A stretch of 64,000 bases of DNA, from contig JAUIJL010000007.1 in the NCBI GenBank assembly GCA_030431255.1, positions 124,001-188,000 on the forward strand, written 5' to 3'. Below the pieces are notes generated by a model. It ran no database searches, was not told the DNA's origin, and saw only the letters and a program-made list of their open reading frames with translations. Of the stretch, positions 17,647 to 26,596 are shown piece by piece. The translations under genes were made by a program, and so were the position numbers. How positions within the stretch are numbered: position 1 is the first letter of the stretch; each line of letters begins with the position of its first letter. Source of the DNA: Thermoanaerobaculia bacterium. Lineage in GTDB: Bacteria; Acidobacteriota; Thermoanaerobaculia; Multivoradales; J023.

Positions 17647-18744
17647 TTATGAAGTCGACTTCAGATTCGAAGTTTTGGCGGAATGCCCCTCGGTGACGAC
17701 CAGGGTTTGGAACGACTCGGACGGGTGTAAACGACCCGAATCGTCGATCACCAGGGCTTCCACGCCTCGAAGGCGGTTGATCAGCTCCAGGCCCTTTTCG
17801 ACCCCGAGCACGAAGACCGAGGTCGCCAAGGCGTCCGCCAGCTCGCCGTCGGGGCAGACCACCGTCACGCTGACCACGCCACGGACCGGCCAGCCCGTTC
17901 GCGGATCCAGGATGTGGGCATATCGCGCCCCGTCGATCTCGATGAATCTCTCGTAGTCGCCGGAGGTGACGATCGCCTGATCGGTCAGATCCAGGCGGGC
18001 GAAGATCGTGTCGGGGTTTAGGGGGTCGGCGAGCCCGATGGTCCAAAGCTCGCCGTTCTCCTGCCGCCCGAAGGCGACTAGATCTCCGCCCGCGTTGATC
18101 AGCCCGCTGCGGATCCCCATGTCCTTCATGACGTGGGCGGCTCGATTGGCGGCATAACCTTTGCCGATGGCGCCAAAGCCGATGCGGCTGCCGGGTATCG
18201 AAAGCTCCACCGTCCGTTGCTCGGCGTCGAGCTTGACCCCCTGGTAGCCCACCGCCGCCAGGCCACGCTTCAAGGCTTCGGCATCGGGAAGCACAGCGGG
18301 TTTCGCTTTGAAGTCCCACAGCTTGCCGGCGCCGGCAAAGGTAATGTCGAAGGCACCGCCGGTGAGCTTGGAGACGGAGAGACTGCGGCGGATCAGGCCG
18401 AAAAGCTCGTCGGACACCACCATCGGACCGCGCCCGGCGTGTCGGTTGAGGGTCGAGGTCTCGGAGTCCTCCCGCCAGCTCGAAATGCGCGCTTCGATGC
18501 GGTCGATTTCGGCGAACGCGGCCTCCACCGCCGCCCGCGCCGTGTCTTCGTCCTCGGCGACGGCGGTGATGCTGAACGGCGAGCCCATCTTGGCGTCCGT
18601 GGACTTGTGGGTCGCCCCATGGGTAGAAGCCGGAGTGATCAGCCCCATGAACAAGAGGCCCGCGGTCATGCATCCCGAGCCGGCTCGTCTCAAGGGCCCT
18701 ACGCCCCAACCCATTGGCCCCAAGAGCTTCTTCGGCAGCTTCAT
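17647..18744 (-). CDS. apbE: ApbE-family FAD:protein FMN transferase
   Basis: 365 residues. A signal or membrane segment (AGLLFMGLITPAST) is followed by the ApbE domain: KMGSPFSITAVAED, ISSWREDSETSTLNRH, the FDITFAGAGKLWDF region (usual DPTVGPL-type patch, diverged), GAIGKGYAANRA and SGLINAGGDLVAFG, then HILDPRTGWPV with the metal-binding Asp/Thr, and LADALATSVFVLG. ApbE covalently attaches FMN to a Thr in exported flavoproteins. No obvious target flavoprotein lies in the operon, so its substrate may be encoded elsewhere. The start at 18744 is chosen because it is the first ATG before the signal; two other upstream starts are possible. Confidence 0.93.
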   Translation of the reverse strand: MKLPKKLLGPMGWGVGPLRRAGSGCMTAGLLFMGLITPASTHGATHKSTDAKMGSPFSITAVAEDEDTARAAVEAAFAEIDRIEARISSWREDSETSTLNRHAGRGPMVVSDELFGLIRRSLSVSKLTGGAFDITFAGAGKLWDFKAKPAVLPDAEALKRGLAAVGYQGVKLDAEQRTVELSIPGSRIGFGAIGKGYAANRAAHVMKDMGIRSGLINAGGDLVAFGRQENGELWTIGLADPLNPDTIFARLDLTDQAIVTSGDYERFIEIDGARYAHILDPRTGWPVRGVVSVTVVCPDGELADALATSVFVLGVEKGLELINRLRGVEALVIDDSGRLHPSESFQTLVVTEGHSAKTSNLKSTS

Positions 18745-18897
18745 ATTCGCGCTCTTTTCTCCAACCCTATTCGACGTTGATCCGGCTTTCGCCAGAGCTC
18801 TGCGGACACAGCTACGCCTTCGTGGCATGGGTTAGAGGGACCACGAAGAGAAATCCTTCGAAAAAAGTTGAAAATACTTTGGAGGGGCTGTGGAGGC

Positions 18898-20418
18898 TTA
18901 TCTTCCGAGCCGTTCTTTCCGCTCGAAAACCCGATAGGCGAAGGGCTCTTCGAAGTTGTGTGCTTCCTCATAGCCCAGCTCTGCCGGATCCCCTTCCGCC
19001 CAAGGGCTGTGCAAGATGAGGTCTGGGCGATGTTTTTCAACCACCTCCGCCAGGGGTGTGCACTGCTGGTCGTTGTAGAAGTAGAGCCCTGGGGTGACCA
19101 AACCCGCATGGTCGACCATGCGCAAACCCGATCTCCAGCCCAGGATGCCGATCGCCGGCTGCAGGAAGGACGTTTCCGGCGGATAGTGCTGCTTGAGCCA
19201 GTCGCCCATGGCGTGCAGCTGGGCGGTCAAGGGATCGGCTTGGTAAGGACGGGTGGCGTGGCGGCCCAAATGCAAGACCAGCGGCAGGCAGGCCAGCGCC
19301 AAAAGAGAAGCCGCAGCGACGGCTTGCCGATCTGCGATCCAAGGGAACCGATCCACACGGGCTCGGACCCAAGCAAGACCCAAGATGCGGCGGACCAGCT
19401 CGTCGGCCGCCAGGGCGATCCAAGCGAATCCGAAGGGATTCAACAGGTAGTGGTGCCAGGTGAAATTGGGATCCGAGCCGAGGGCGGCGTACACGCTGAC
19501 GTGCAGCACGGGATAAACCACCAGAAGCCAGGCCCGACGATGGGCCCAAAGCGCGGACCCGGCCCCCAAAAGCAACACCAGAGGCAAGGTGAACGAGCTG
19601 TAGATGGCCGCCCGGGTCGACGGCGAGAAGGCCAGCAGCAGACGCTCGAAGGTCTGGCGATAGTAGCCGTAGAGGGTCTCGAAATAGGCGCCCGAGCCCG
19701 CGTAGCCCTGCTTGGCCCGCAGGGGCTCCGGCAGGATCGATCCGAAATAGAGCTGGGCAAAGATCAACCACGGGCTGACGACGATGAAAAACGTCAGGGT
19801 CATTCGCCACGGAAAGCGACGATGTCGAAACCAGCGGTCGAAGCCCACCAGGGCGGCGAGCAAAGCTCCGTCGTAGCGCAGCAAGAAGCAAGCCCCCAAC
19901 AGCATTCCGAGCCCCACGGAACGGGCGGTGGACGCCCCATCGTCGAGATTCACCAGCAGCACCGCCAGCGCAAGGGCGACAAAGAGATGGGTCTCCATGC
20001 CGAAGTAGAGCCAACTCAGATTGTAGGAGCCCAGCACGCAAAGTGCCGCGGGCAGGGCCGGCCATGGACGCCCCAGCCGATAGAGCAGCGCCAGCAGCAG
20101 CCCCCCTTGAACGGCCAAGGCGAGCACGCCGGCTAAATTTTGCAACACCGGCGCCGACTCCCCACCGAGGGCGACGTAGATCGTGCTGATCAGGGTATGC
20201 AGGGGCGTGGTGACCCCGAGGACTCTCTCACCCGGATTGAAGACGAATCCTTCGCCCGAGATCAAATTGCGGGCGTAACGCAAGACGATCATGGCGTCTT
20301 CGAAGCGCAAATCCCACGCCACGCAACGCGCCACCACCACCGCCCACACTGAGGCCAACCCGGCGTAGACGGTCAACAACAGGCGAAGCGACAGGGGTTT
20401 GTTGCGAGCCCGTTCCAA
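18898..20418 (-). CDS. GT-C-fold membrane glycosyltransferase
   Basis: About 506 residues with ten or more membrane helices. The catalytic loop has the acidic pair in RFEDAMIVLRYARNLISGEG, followed by FNPGERVLGVTTPLHTL, a pattern of lipid-sugar-using GT-C enzymes related to arabinofuranosyl/mannosyltransferases. The C-terminal 140 residues are soluble and end in FERKERLGR. The start is uncertain: the open frame runs into the rfbC gene without a good ATG, and I chose the TTG at 20418, just after the rfbC stop; a CTG at 20427 is possible. It is the last gene of the surface-sugar operon and probably transfers a sugar from a polyprenyl carrier on the periplasmic face. Confidence 0.84.
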   Translation of the reverse strand: MERARNKPLSLRLLLTVYAGLASVWAVVVARCVAWDLRFEDAMIVLRYARNLISGEGFVFNPGERVLGVTTPLHTLISTIYVALGGESAPVLQNLAGVLALAVQGGLLLALLYRLGRPWPALPAALCVLGSYNLSWLYFGMETHLFVALALAVLLVNLDDGASTARSVGLGMLLGACFLLRYDGALLAALVGFDRWFRHRRFPWRMTLTFFIVVSPWLIFAQLYFGSILPEPLRAKQGYAGSGAYFETLYGYYRQTFERLLLAFSPSTRAAIYSSFTLPLVLLLGAGSALWAHRRAWLLVVYPVLHVSVYAALGSDPNFTWHHYLLNPFGFAWIALAADELVRRILGLAWVRARVDRFPWIADRQAVAAASLLALACLPLVLHLGRHATRPYQADPLTAQLHAMGDWLKQHYPPETSFLQPAIGILGWRSGLRMVDHAGLVTPGLYFYNDQQCTPLAEVVEKHRPDLILHSPWAEGDPAELGYEEAHNFEEPFAYRVFERKERLGR

Positions 20419-20423
20419 GGTGG

Positions 20424-20969
20424 TCAGCCGGGCGAGCTGGGATCGAAGTCGTCGAAAGCCAGATCCTTGTCCGCGATCACCGAGATGCGCAACGGCCAGC
20501 TGATGTCGAAGGCGGGGTCGTTCCAGCGCACCCCACGGGCGGCCTCGGGGTAGTAGAGCTCGGACATCTGGTAGAAGACCTCGGTTTCGTCTTCCAAGGT
20601 CTGAAATCCGTGGGCGCAGCCCGCTGGAATGTAGAGGGCGTGGCGATTGTCGCGGGTCAGCTCGACGCCGAGGTGTTTCTTGAAGGTCGGCGAATCGGGG
20701 CGCAAATCGAGGACCACATCGTACATGGAGCCGTTGGTGCAGCGGACCAGCTTGATCTCTTCGTAGGGCGCGGCCTGCCAATGCATGCCCCGGACGGTGC
20801 CCTTCTTGCTGTTGACCGACACGTTGCACTGCACGACCGTGGGATCCAGACCGTGATCCTCCAGCTCCTGGCGACAATAGGTGCGGGCGAAAAATCCTCG
20901 GCTGTCGGCCTTGCGCTCCGGCTCGAGCAGGAAGACCCCCGGCAGCTCCAACTCACGAAAAATCATCAA
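20424..20969 (-). CDS. rfbC: dTDP-4-dehydrorhamnose 3,5-epimerase family protein
   Basis: 181 residues with the cupin fold of RfbC. The catalytic His is in VRGMHWQ (His63), the substrate-binding YDVVLDLRPDSPTF and the Tyr-containing FYQMSELYYPEAARGVRWNDP are present, and the length is standard. It epimerises a 4-keto-6-deoxy sugar nucleotide on the way to rhamnose or a related branched deoxy sugar. The ATG at 20969 overlaps the stop of the methyltransferase gene as ATGA, so both work on one pathway. Because a C-methyltransferase is the partner and rfbA, B and D are absent here, the product may be a methyl-branched sugar rather than rhamnose. Confidence 0.95.
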   Translation of the reverse strand: MMIFRELELPGVFLLEPERKADSRGFFARTYCRQELEDHGLDPTVVQCNVSVNSKKGTVRGMHWQAAPYEEIKLVRCTNGSMYDVVLDLRPDSPTFKKHLGVELTRDNRHALYIPAGCAHGFQTLEDETEVFYQMSELYYPEAARGVRWNDPAFDISWPLRISVIADKDLAFDDFDPSSPG

Positions 20970-22234
20970 TCACCCTCCCCCGCCCCTGACGCTTCTGCCA
21001 AAACCTCGACTTCGGGAATCGCCACCACGAAACGGCCGCCCCAATCCGCGATGTCCGCCATTTGCTCCATGATCTCCGCCTTCAAATTCCACGGCAAGAT
21101 CAGCACGTAGTCGGGACGGACCTCTCGGATCTTGTCCGGACCGTGAATCGGAATATGCACTCCGGGCAGCTTGCACCCCTGCTTGTGGGGGCTGCGATCG
21201 ACGGTGAAGTCCAAGAAGTCCGTCCGCACGCCGCAGTAGTTGAGCAAGGTATTGCCCTTGGCCGGCGCGCCGTAACCCACGAGGGTCTTGCCCTCTTCTT
21301 TGGCGGCGATCAGGAAGCTCAGCAGCTTGCGTTTGGTGGCTCGAACCCGCTCCGCAAAGTCGCGGTACGCCGCCAAATCCGTGAGACCCAGCTCCTGCTC
21401 GTGGCCGAGCAGCGCACCCACCCGCTCGGTGACCGCCAAGGCCCCGTGCTCGGCGTGGCAGGCATAGACGCGCAAGGAACCGCCGTGGGTCGGCAGCTGG
21501 TCGACGTCGAACACCGTCAAACCGTGGGATTCCAACACCTTCGACACCGTGGTGAAGGAGAAATACGAAAAATGCTCGTGGTAAATGGTGTCGAATTGAT
21601 TCTCGGCCATCAGCTGGACCAAGTGCGGAAACTCCAGGGTCACCACCCCTTGGTCGGCCAGCAGCATCTTGAGACCGGCGACGAAGTCGTTCAAATACGG
21701 CGTGTGGGCCAAGACGTTGTTGCCCAAGAGCAGGTCGGCCCGGCGTCCCTCTTGCTTCAACCGACCCGCCAGCTCCGTGCCGAAGAATTCGGCGAGGGTT
21801 TCAATACCCAGCTTGCGGGCCTCCTCCGCCACGTTGAGGGCCGGCTCGATGCCCAAGACGGGAACGGACCGCTGCTGGAAGTACTGCAACAAATAACCGT
21901 CGTTCGACGCCACCTCCACCACCAATGAGTCGGCGTTGAAGCCGAAGCGCTCGATCATCAGCTCGGTGTAACGCTCGGCGTGGCGTAACCATGAATCGGA
22001 GAACGACGAAAAATAGGCGTAATCCCTGAAGATGGCCTCCGGGCTTTCCCACTCCGGAAGCTGGACCAAAAAGCATTCCGAGCACACGTAGGTGTGCAGC
22101 GGAAAGAAGGTCTCCGACTTGCCGTCGTCTTCGGGACGGCGGTAGGAGTTGGCCAATGGCGACATGCCGAGATCGACGAAGGTGTGCTCCAAGGGGGCGG
22201 AGCAGAATCGACAAACAAGCTGGGTCATGGACAT
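20966..22234 (-). CDS. Sugar-nucleotide C-methyltransferase (zinc-binding, SAM-dependent)
   Basis: 422 residues in three parts: an N-terminal zinc finger-like region (CRFCSAPLEH and CSECFLVQ) with the family pattern FVDLGMSPLANSY, a Rossmann SAM-binding core (VVEVASNDGYLLQYF, the GIEPA acidic strand end, the NNVLAHTPYL region), and the C-terminal domain starting with LVGYGAPAKGNTLLNY. These match the TylC3/NDP-hexose 3-C-methyltransferase family that acts on 4-keto sugars. It is the first gene of the operon. ATG at 22234 or 22228 are both possible; neither has a strong ribosome site. Confidence 0.9.
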   Translation of the reverse strand: MSMTQLVCRFCSAPLEHTFVDLGMSPLANSYRRPEDDGKSETFFPLHTYVCSECFLVQLPEWESPEAIFRDYAYFSSFSDSWLRHAERYTELMIERFGFNADSLVVEVASNDGYLLQYFQQRSVPVLGIEPALNVAEEARKLGIETLAEFFGTELAGRLKQEGRRADLLLGNNVLAHTPYLNDFVAGLKMLLADQGVVTLEFPHLVQLMAENQFDTIYHEHFSYFSFTTVSKVLESHGLTVFDVDQLPTHGGSLRVYACHAEHGALAVTERVGALLGHEQELGLTDLAAYRDFAERVRATKRKLLSFLIAAKEEGKTLVGYGAPAKGNTLLNYCGVRTDFLDFTVDRSPHKQGCKLPGVHIPIHGPDKIREVRPDYVLILPWNLKAEIMEQMADIADWGGRFVVAIPEVEVLAEASGAGEGD

Positions 22235-22487
22235 CTCGATTGCAAAAGCGGGAATCGCGTCTTGCGCGGCCGCCGACGTGGGCCGACGACGGCGTGCTGG
22301 GCAAATTTCGGGTCAGGTTTGAACGCCGGACCGTTTTCTCCGGCCGGCGAATGCTAGCATGGCGACACGGGACGTGGCCCCGAACCGACCGGGGGCCGAG
22401 ATCCTTCACCTAAGAAATGGCCTTGAGCCCCACGGCGCTGCTTTGCCCCAATGGCGCGATCAACCCGCGGCCGTCTTTCCTTATTTC

Positions 22488-23810
22488 ATGAAATCGCTCT
22501 GGAGACGATTCGCTCCCACTGCCGACGACGGCATCACCAGCCCCCCCCTGACCGGCTATTGGCTCTTCGCGAGCCATCTCCTGACGATTTGGGGGCTCGC
22601 CCTATCCAATGCCCTGATGGCGTTGGCGGCTTTGTGGAGCCTCAAGAATCGTCACAAGCTGCAATGGAGCTGGCGACGGGACGCGCCGCTTTTCGCGCCG
22701 GCGGGGATCTACGCCATCTTTTTCGTGGTTTCCGTGGCCACCTCCCTCGACCTGGAATCCAGCGCCCCTGAGCTACGGGACCTTTTGTCGTGGATTACCC
22801 TGGGGCTGGCGCCGGTGTTGATCCGCGGGGAAAGCGCGGTGCGACGACTCTTCGACGCCATCCTGGCCATGACCCTGCTGCTCGCGATCCACGGCATCTT
22901 TCAGTATTACCTCACCGACTACGGCGACCTGCATCAGCGAATCATCGGCCTCTTCTCCCACTACCAGACCTTTGCCGGTGTGTTGCTGATCGGCACCCTG
23001 ATGTTGGCGGCCCGTTTGGCGGTCGACGGCTGGCGCAACCCCGGCTATTGGCTGGCCCTGGGCATCATCACCTGGACGCTACAGCTCTCCCTCACCCGCG
23101 GCGCTTGGGTGGCCGCCGCCGTCACCCTGGCGATCTTGACCTGGGTCCGAGCCCGCAAATACTTCTTCACCGGCGTCCTGGCCCTGGTGCTGTTCTTCAG
23201 CTTTCTGGCACCGCACTCTTGGACAGAGCGGTGGCAATCGATCACCGATTTGTCGGATAAGTCCAATTACGATCGCCTGTGCATGGCCGAGGCCGCCACG
23301 TTCATGATCGCCGAGCGCCCCCTCTTCGGCATCGGCCCGGAAGTGGTGGGCGAGCGCTATTCGATCTATCGACATCCCACGGCCCCCCGCATGTCCATTC
23401 CCCATTTGCACAACTCGTTTTTGCAACGGGCCGCCGAGCAGGGTTTGATGGGATTGGGGGCGTACCTCTTGCTGATGGTCGCCGGACTGGCCTTGGCTTG
23501 GCGCGATTTTCGGCGCCACGGCGGCATCAACGGCTCCCGGGCCGACCTCTACCTGGCGGTATTCCTAGTGTTGGTGGGTTTCAACGTCGCGGGGCTCTTC
23601 GAGGACAATTGGCGCGACACCGAGGTGCGACGCCTGGTGCTTTTCGTGCTTGCCGTGCCGCTGTGTTTGTCAGGCTCGTGTTTGTCCGGTTCGCATTCGT
23701 CAGATTCCCGCCCCACCGATTCCCAGCTCGATCCACTCTCTTCCGACATCAACGATCGTTCGGACACCGTGACCCGGCCGGATTCGAACGATGAGGACCC
23801 CCATCCATGA
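22488..23810 (+). CDS. O-antigen ligase-like membrane protein
   Basis: About 440 residues with ten or so membrane helices and the Wzy/WaaL-type large periplasmic loop, containing LFGIGPEVVGERYSIYRHP and HLHNSFLQRAAEQGLMGLG, where the conserved GxG and HNxxL-type motifs are expected. It should join a sugar chain from a polyprenyl carrier to an acceptor. The C-terminus ends in about 50 residues rich in Ser, Asp and Pro with no predicted fold (LCLSGSCLSGSHSSDSR). The start ATG at 22488 is the first that precedes the helices. It is the first gene of the ispA-tlyA-nadK-tamBA run and overlaps ispA by four bases. Confidence 0.84.
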   Translation: MKSLWRRFAPTADDGITSPPLTGYWLFASHLLTIWGLALSNALMALAALWSLKNRHKLQWSWRRDAPLFAPAGIYAIFFVVSVATSLDLESSAPELRDLLSWITLGLAPVLIRGESAVRRLFDAILAMTLLLAIHGIFQYYLTDYGDLHQRIIGLFSHYQTFAGVLLIGTLMLAARLAVDGWRNPGYWLALGIITWTLQLSLTRGAWVAAAVTLAILTWVRARKYFFTGVLALVLFFSFLAPHSWTERWQSITDLSDKSNYDRLCMAEAATFMIAERPLFGIGPEVVGERYSIYRHPTAPRMSIPHLHNSFLQRAAEQGLMGLGAYLLLMVAGLALAWRDFRRHGGINGSRADLYLAVFLVLVGFNVAGLFEDNWRDTEVRRLVLFVLAVPLCLSGSCLSGSHSSDSRPTDSQLDPLSSDINDRSDTVTRPDSNDEDPHP

Positions 23811-24706
23811 GCGCCAGCGATTTCGCCCGCTTTCTTCATGAGATTCGACCCCACATCGACACGACCCTGGACCGTCTGATTCCCGCCGAGGACGTCGCTC
23901 CCCAACGGATCCACCAAGCCGTTCGCTATTCCCTATTCGCCGGTGGCAAACGCATCCGGCCGGCCCTCACCGTGCTCACCGGGCGGGCTCTCGGCCTCGA
24001 GGACCACGCCTTGCTGCCCGGCGGCTGCGCCCTGGAGATGATCCACACCTACAGCTTGATCCACGACGATCTTCCGTCCCTCGACAACGACGATTTACGC
24101 CGGGGTCGGCCCACCTGCCATCGTCAATTCGACGAGGCCACCGCCATCCTCGCCGGCGACTCGCTGCTGACCCTGGGATTGACCACCCTTGCCGCCGAGC
24201 CCGTGGACATGGACGGCGAGCGACGGCGGGCGGCGGTCGAAATGGTCGGCAATGCCATCGGCACCTTGGGCATGATCGGCGGTCAAGTGGACGACCTCGC
24301 GGCCGAGGATCATTGGCCCGACGACGCCGAAGCGGTGCTCGAAGCCATTCACCGCCGCAAGACCGGGGCCCTGCTCACCGCCAGCGTGCGATTGGCGGGC
24401 ATCTACGCCGGAGTGGATCCGGATCGCGACATCCGCTTGAGCCAGCTCGGCGATTTGATCGGCATGATGTTCCAAATCGCCGATGATATCCTGGACGTTG
24501 AAGGCACTTCCGGCACCCTCGGCAAGACGGCCGGCAAAGATGCCCATGCCCGCAAGCTGACGTACCCCGGCCTCTTCGGCCTGCAAAAAGCCAAAGAGAT
24601 GTTGGACGCCACCCGCGACCAAGCCCTCGAGGTGGCGAGCCGACTGCCGGAGCAAGGAGGGTTGTTCCCGTCGTTGATTCACTTCCTCTCCACCCGCGAC
24701 CGTTGA
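23807..24706 (+). CDS. ispA: Short-chain polyprenyl diphosphate synthase (farnesyl-PP type)
   Basis: 299 residues. GGKRIRPAL is the substrate-binding site, HDDLPSLDNDD is the first Asp-rich motif with the two-residue insertion of bacterial farnesyl diphosphate synthases, and ADDILD the second. The pattern YSLIHDD before the first motif is like that of E. coli IspA, so farnesyl diphosphate is the likely product. Overlap with the ligase gene (ATGA) and the nearby sugar genes fit supply of polyprenyl carriers. Confidence 0.93.
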   Translation: MSASDFARFLHEIRPHIDTTLDRLIPAEDVAPQRIHQAVRYSLFAGGKRIRPALTVLTGRALGLEDHALLPGGCALEMIHTYSLIHDDLPSLDNDDLRRGRPTCHRQFDEATAILAGDSLLTLGLTTLAAEPVDMDGERRRAAVEMVGNAIGTLGMIGGQVDDLAAEDHWPDDAEAVLEAIHRRKTGALLTASVRLAGIYAGVDPDRDIRLSQLGDLIGMMFQIADDILDVEGTSGTLGKTAGKDAHARKLTYPGLFGLQKAKEMLDATRDQALEVASRLPEQGGLFPSLIHFLSTRDR

Positions 24707-24766
24707 GCCCGCGCCACGGCTTACCGGCAGCGCTCGACGAGCCCCGGGCCCGCCGGCAGCTTCCAG

Positions 24767-25630
24767 ATGGATACCAAGAAGCCCAGAGCCACTAAGGCCA
24801 AACCCGCTCAGCCCAAGGCCAAAAGCCCGCGGCTCGACCAGCTGCTCCATCAACGTGGCTTGTTCGCCAGCCGGGAGAAGGCCCGCCGGGCGGTGATGGC
24901 CGGCAGTGTTTTAGTGGACGGGCAGAAGATCGACAAGCCGGGCACCGCGGTGAGCGAAAGCGCCGAGATCCGCCTGCTGCACAACAAGGAGCCCTACGTG
25001 TCACGGGCGGGTCGCAAGCTGGCCGCAGCCCTCGACCGATTCGGGCTCGACCCCCAGGGCATGGAGTGCCTCGACATCGGCGCCTCCACCGGGGGTTTCA
25101 CGGACTGCATGTTGCAACGGGGTGCCCGCCGGGTCTATGCGGTGGACGTGGGTTACAACCAATTGGTGCACCAGCTCCGTCAGGACCCCAGGGTGGTGGT
25201 GATGGAACGGACCAACGCCCGCCATCTCAAAGCCGGTGATCTACCCGCTCGGGCCTTCGATCTGGTGACCTTCGACGTCTCGTTCATCTCCTTGCTGCTC
25301 GTGGTGCCGCCGATCCTCGGATTCGTCAAAGAAGGGGGATGGGTGCTGCCGATGATCAAACCCCAATTCGAGGTCGGCCGCGAGCACGTGGGCAAAGGCG
25401 GCATCGTGCGCGATCCGGAGGTCCGCCGGCAGGTGATCGAGCAGCGGGTGGAGCAATTGGGCGAGCTCGGGCTCGAGGTGATCGAGGTGGTGGATTCGGA
25501 AGTGCCGGGCATGGAAGGGAACCGCGAGGCGTTTGCTCTTTTTCGCGCCGGACCCCGGCTATTTGCCGACGAATCTTTGCCGCAACAGAGCTCCCCGCCG
25601 GGCCGGGCACAAGATAGAGTTCCGAGATGA
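24767..25630 (+). CDS. tlyA: TlyA family rRNA 2'-O-methyltransferase
   Basis: 287 residues: a basic tail, an S4 RNA-binding domain (RLDQLLHQRGLFASREKARRAVMAG), and a FtsJ-like methyltransferase domain with CLDIGASTGGFTDCML as the SAM site and the Lys/Asp/Lys/Glu positions around LVTFDVSFI and MIKPQFEVGREHVGKGG. It should methylate ribose in 16S/23S rRNA, where the family is known to matter for capreomycin sensitivity. It overlaps nadK (ATGA at 25627-25630). Confidence 0.95.
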   Translation: MDTKKPRATKAKPAQPKAKSPRLDQLLHQRGLFASREKARRAVMAGSVLVDGQKIDKPGTAVSESAEIRLLHNKEPYVSRAGRKLAAALDRFGLDPQGMECLDIGASTGGFTDCMLQRGARRVYAVDVGYNQLVHQLRQDPRVVVMERTNARHLKAGDLPARAFDLVTFDVSFISLLLVVPPILGFVKEGGWVLPMIKPQFEVGREHVGKGGIVRDPEVRRQVIEQRVEQLGELGLEVIEVVDSEVPGMEGNREAFALFRAGPRLFADESLPQQSSPPGRAQDRVPR

Positions 25631-26595
25631 GCACCGAAGACCATCCTGCCGACGATTTGGGCTCGGTCTCGGCCACCACCGACGAGCAGACGAATCCGAG
25701 CGAAGCGAGCGGTCCCAGCCCCACGGATTTGGACCCCGCGAGCTACACCATTCGGCGAATCGGCATCGTCGCCCGGCGCGAAACCCGCGATGCCATTCGC
25801 ACCGCCGCCGAGCTGGCGGATTGGCTGCGACGCCGGGATCTCGAGGTGGCGGTGGATGAAGCCACCCGTCGAGCGCGCAACCTCAAACACCTGCCGATCT
25901 TCGAGCTCGACCAACCCTGCGATTTGGTGGTGGTGCTCGGCGGCGACGGCACCTTGCTCTCCGTCGCCCGCAGCGTGCACCCCGGGGTGCCGATCCTGGG
26001 CGTGAACCTAGGGCGTTTGGGGTTCCTCACGGAGCTGTCTCGATTCGAGCTCTACCCGAGCATGGTGCGTATCCTCGCCGGCGAAATGACCCTGCAAGAG
26101 CGCTCGATGCTCGACGTCACGGTGATTCGCCACGGTCGCGAGCAAGCCAAATTCCGCGCCTTCAACGACGCCGTGATCGCCAAGAGCGCCTTGGCTCAGA
26201 TCATCGAGCTCAATTTGCGCGTCAACAACAAACCCATGGCCAGCTATCGGGCCGACGGGCTGATCATCTCCACCCCCAACGGCTCCACCGCCTACAACCT
26301 TTCCGCCGGCGGACCCATCGTTTATCCCGATCTGCCCGTGGCCATGCTGACGCCGATTTGCCCCCATGCCCTGACCATGCGGCCGATTGTGGTGCCCGAC
26401 TCCGACGCCATCGAGGTCACCCTGGTCACCCAGCGTCAGGAAGTCTTCCTGACCGTCGACGGCCAGGAGGGCGGCCACTTGGCCTACAAAGATACAGTCG
26501 TCCTGAAACGCTCCAAGGTCTTTGCGCGTCTGGTCCGCCTCTCCGACCGCACCTTCTACGACAGCCTGCGGGACAAGCTCAACTGGGGCAGCTGA
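25627..26595 (+). CDS. nadK: NAD kinase
   Basis: 322 residues. The diagnostic GGDGT(LL) motif, the NDAVIAK patch, the ISTPNGSTAYNLSAGGPIV motif and the C-terminal LTVDGQEGG-like segment are all present. A 40-residue Ser/Thr/Asp-rich N-terminal extension precedes the domain, longer than usual. It turns NAD into NADP in the cytoplasm. It lies in a tight run with tlyA before and tamB after. Confidence 0.95.
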   Translation: MSTEDHPADDLGSVSATTDEQTNPSEASGPSPTDLDPASYTIRRIGIVARRETRDAIRTAAELADWLRRRDLEVAVDEATRRARNLKHLPIFELDQPCDLVVVLGGDGTLLSVARSVHPGVPILGVNLGRLGFLTELSRFELYPSMVRILAGEMTLQERSMLDVTVIRHGREQAKFRAFNDAVIAKSALAQIIELNLRVNNKPMASYRADGLIISTPNGSTAYNLSAGGPIVYPDLPVAMLTPICPHALTMRPIVVPDSDAIEVTLVTQRQEVFLTVDGQEGGHLAYKDTVVLKRSKVFARLVRLSDRTFYDSLRDKLNWGS

Positions 26596-26596
26596 T

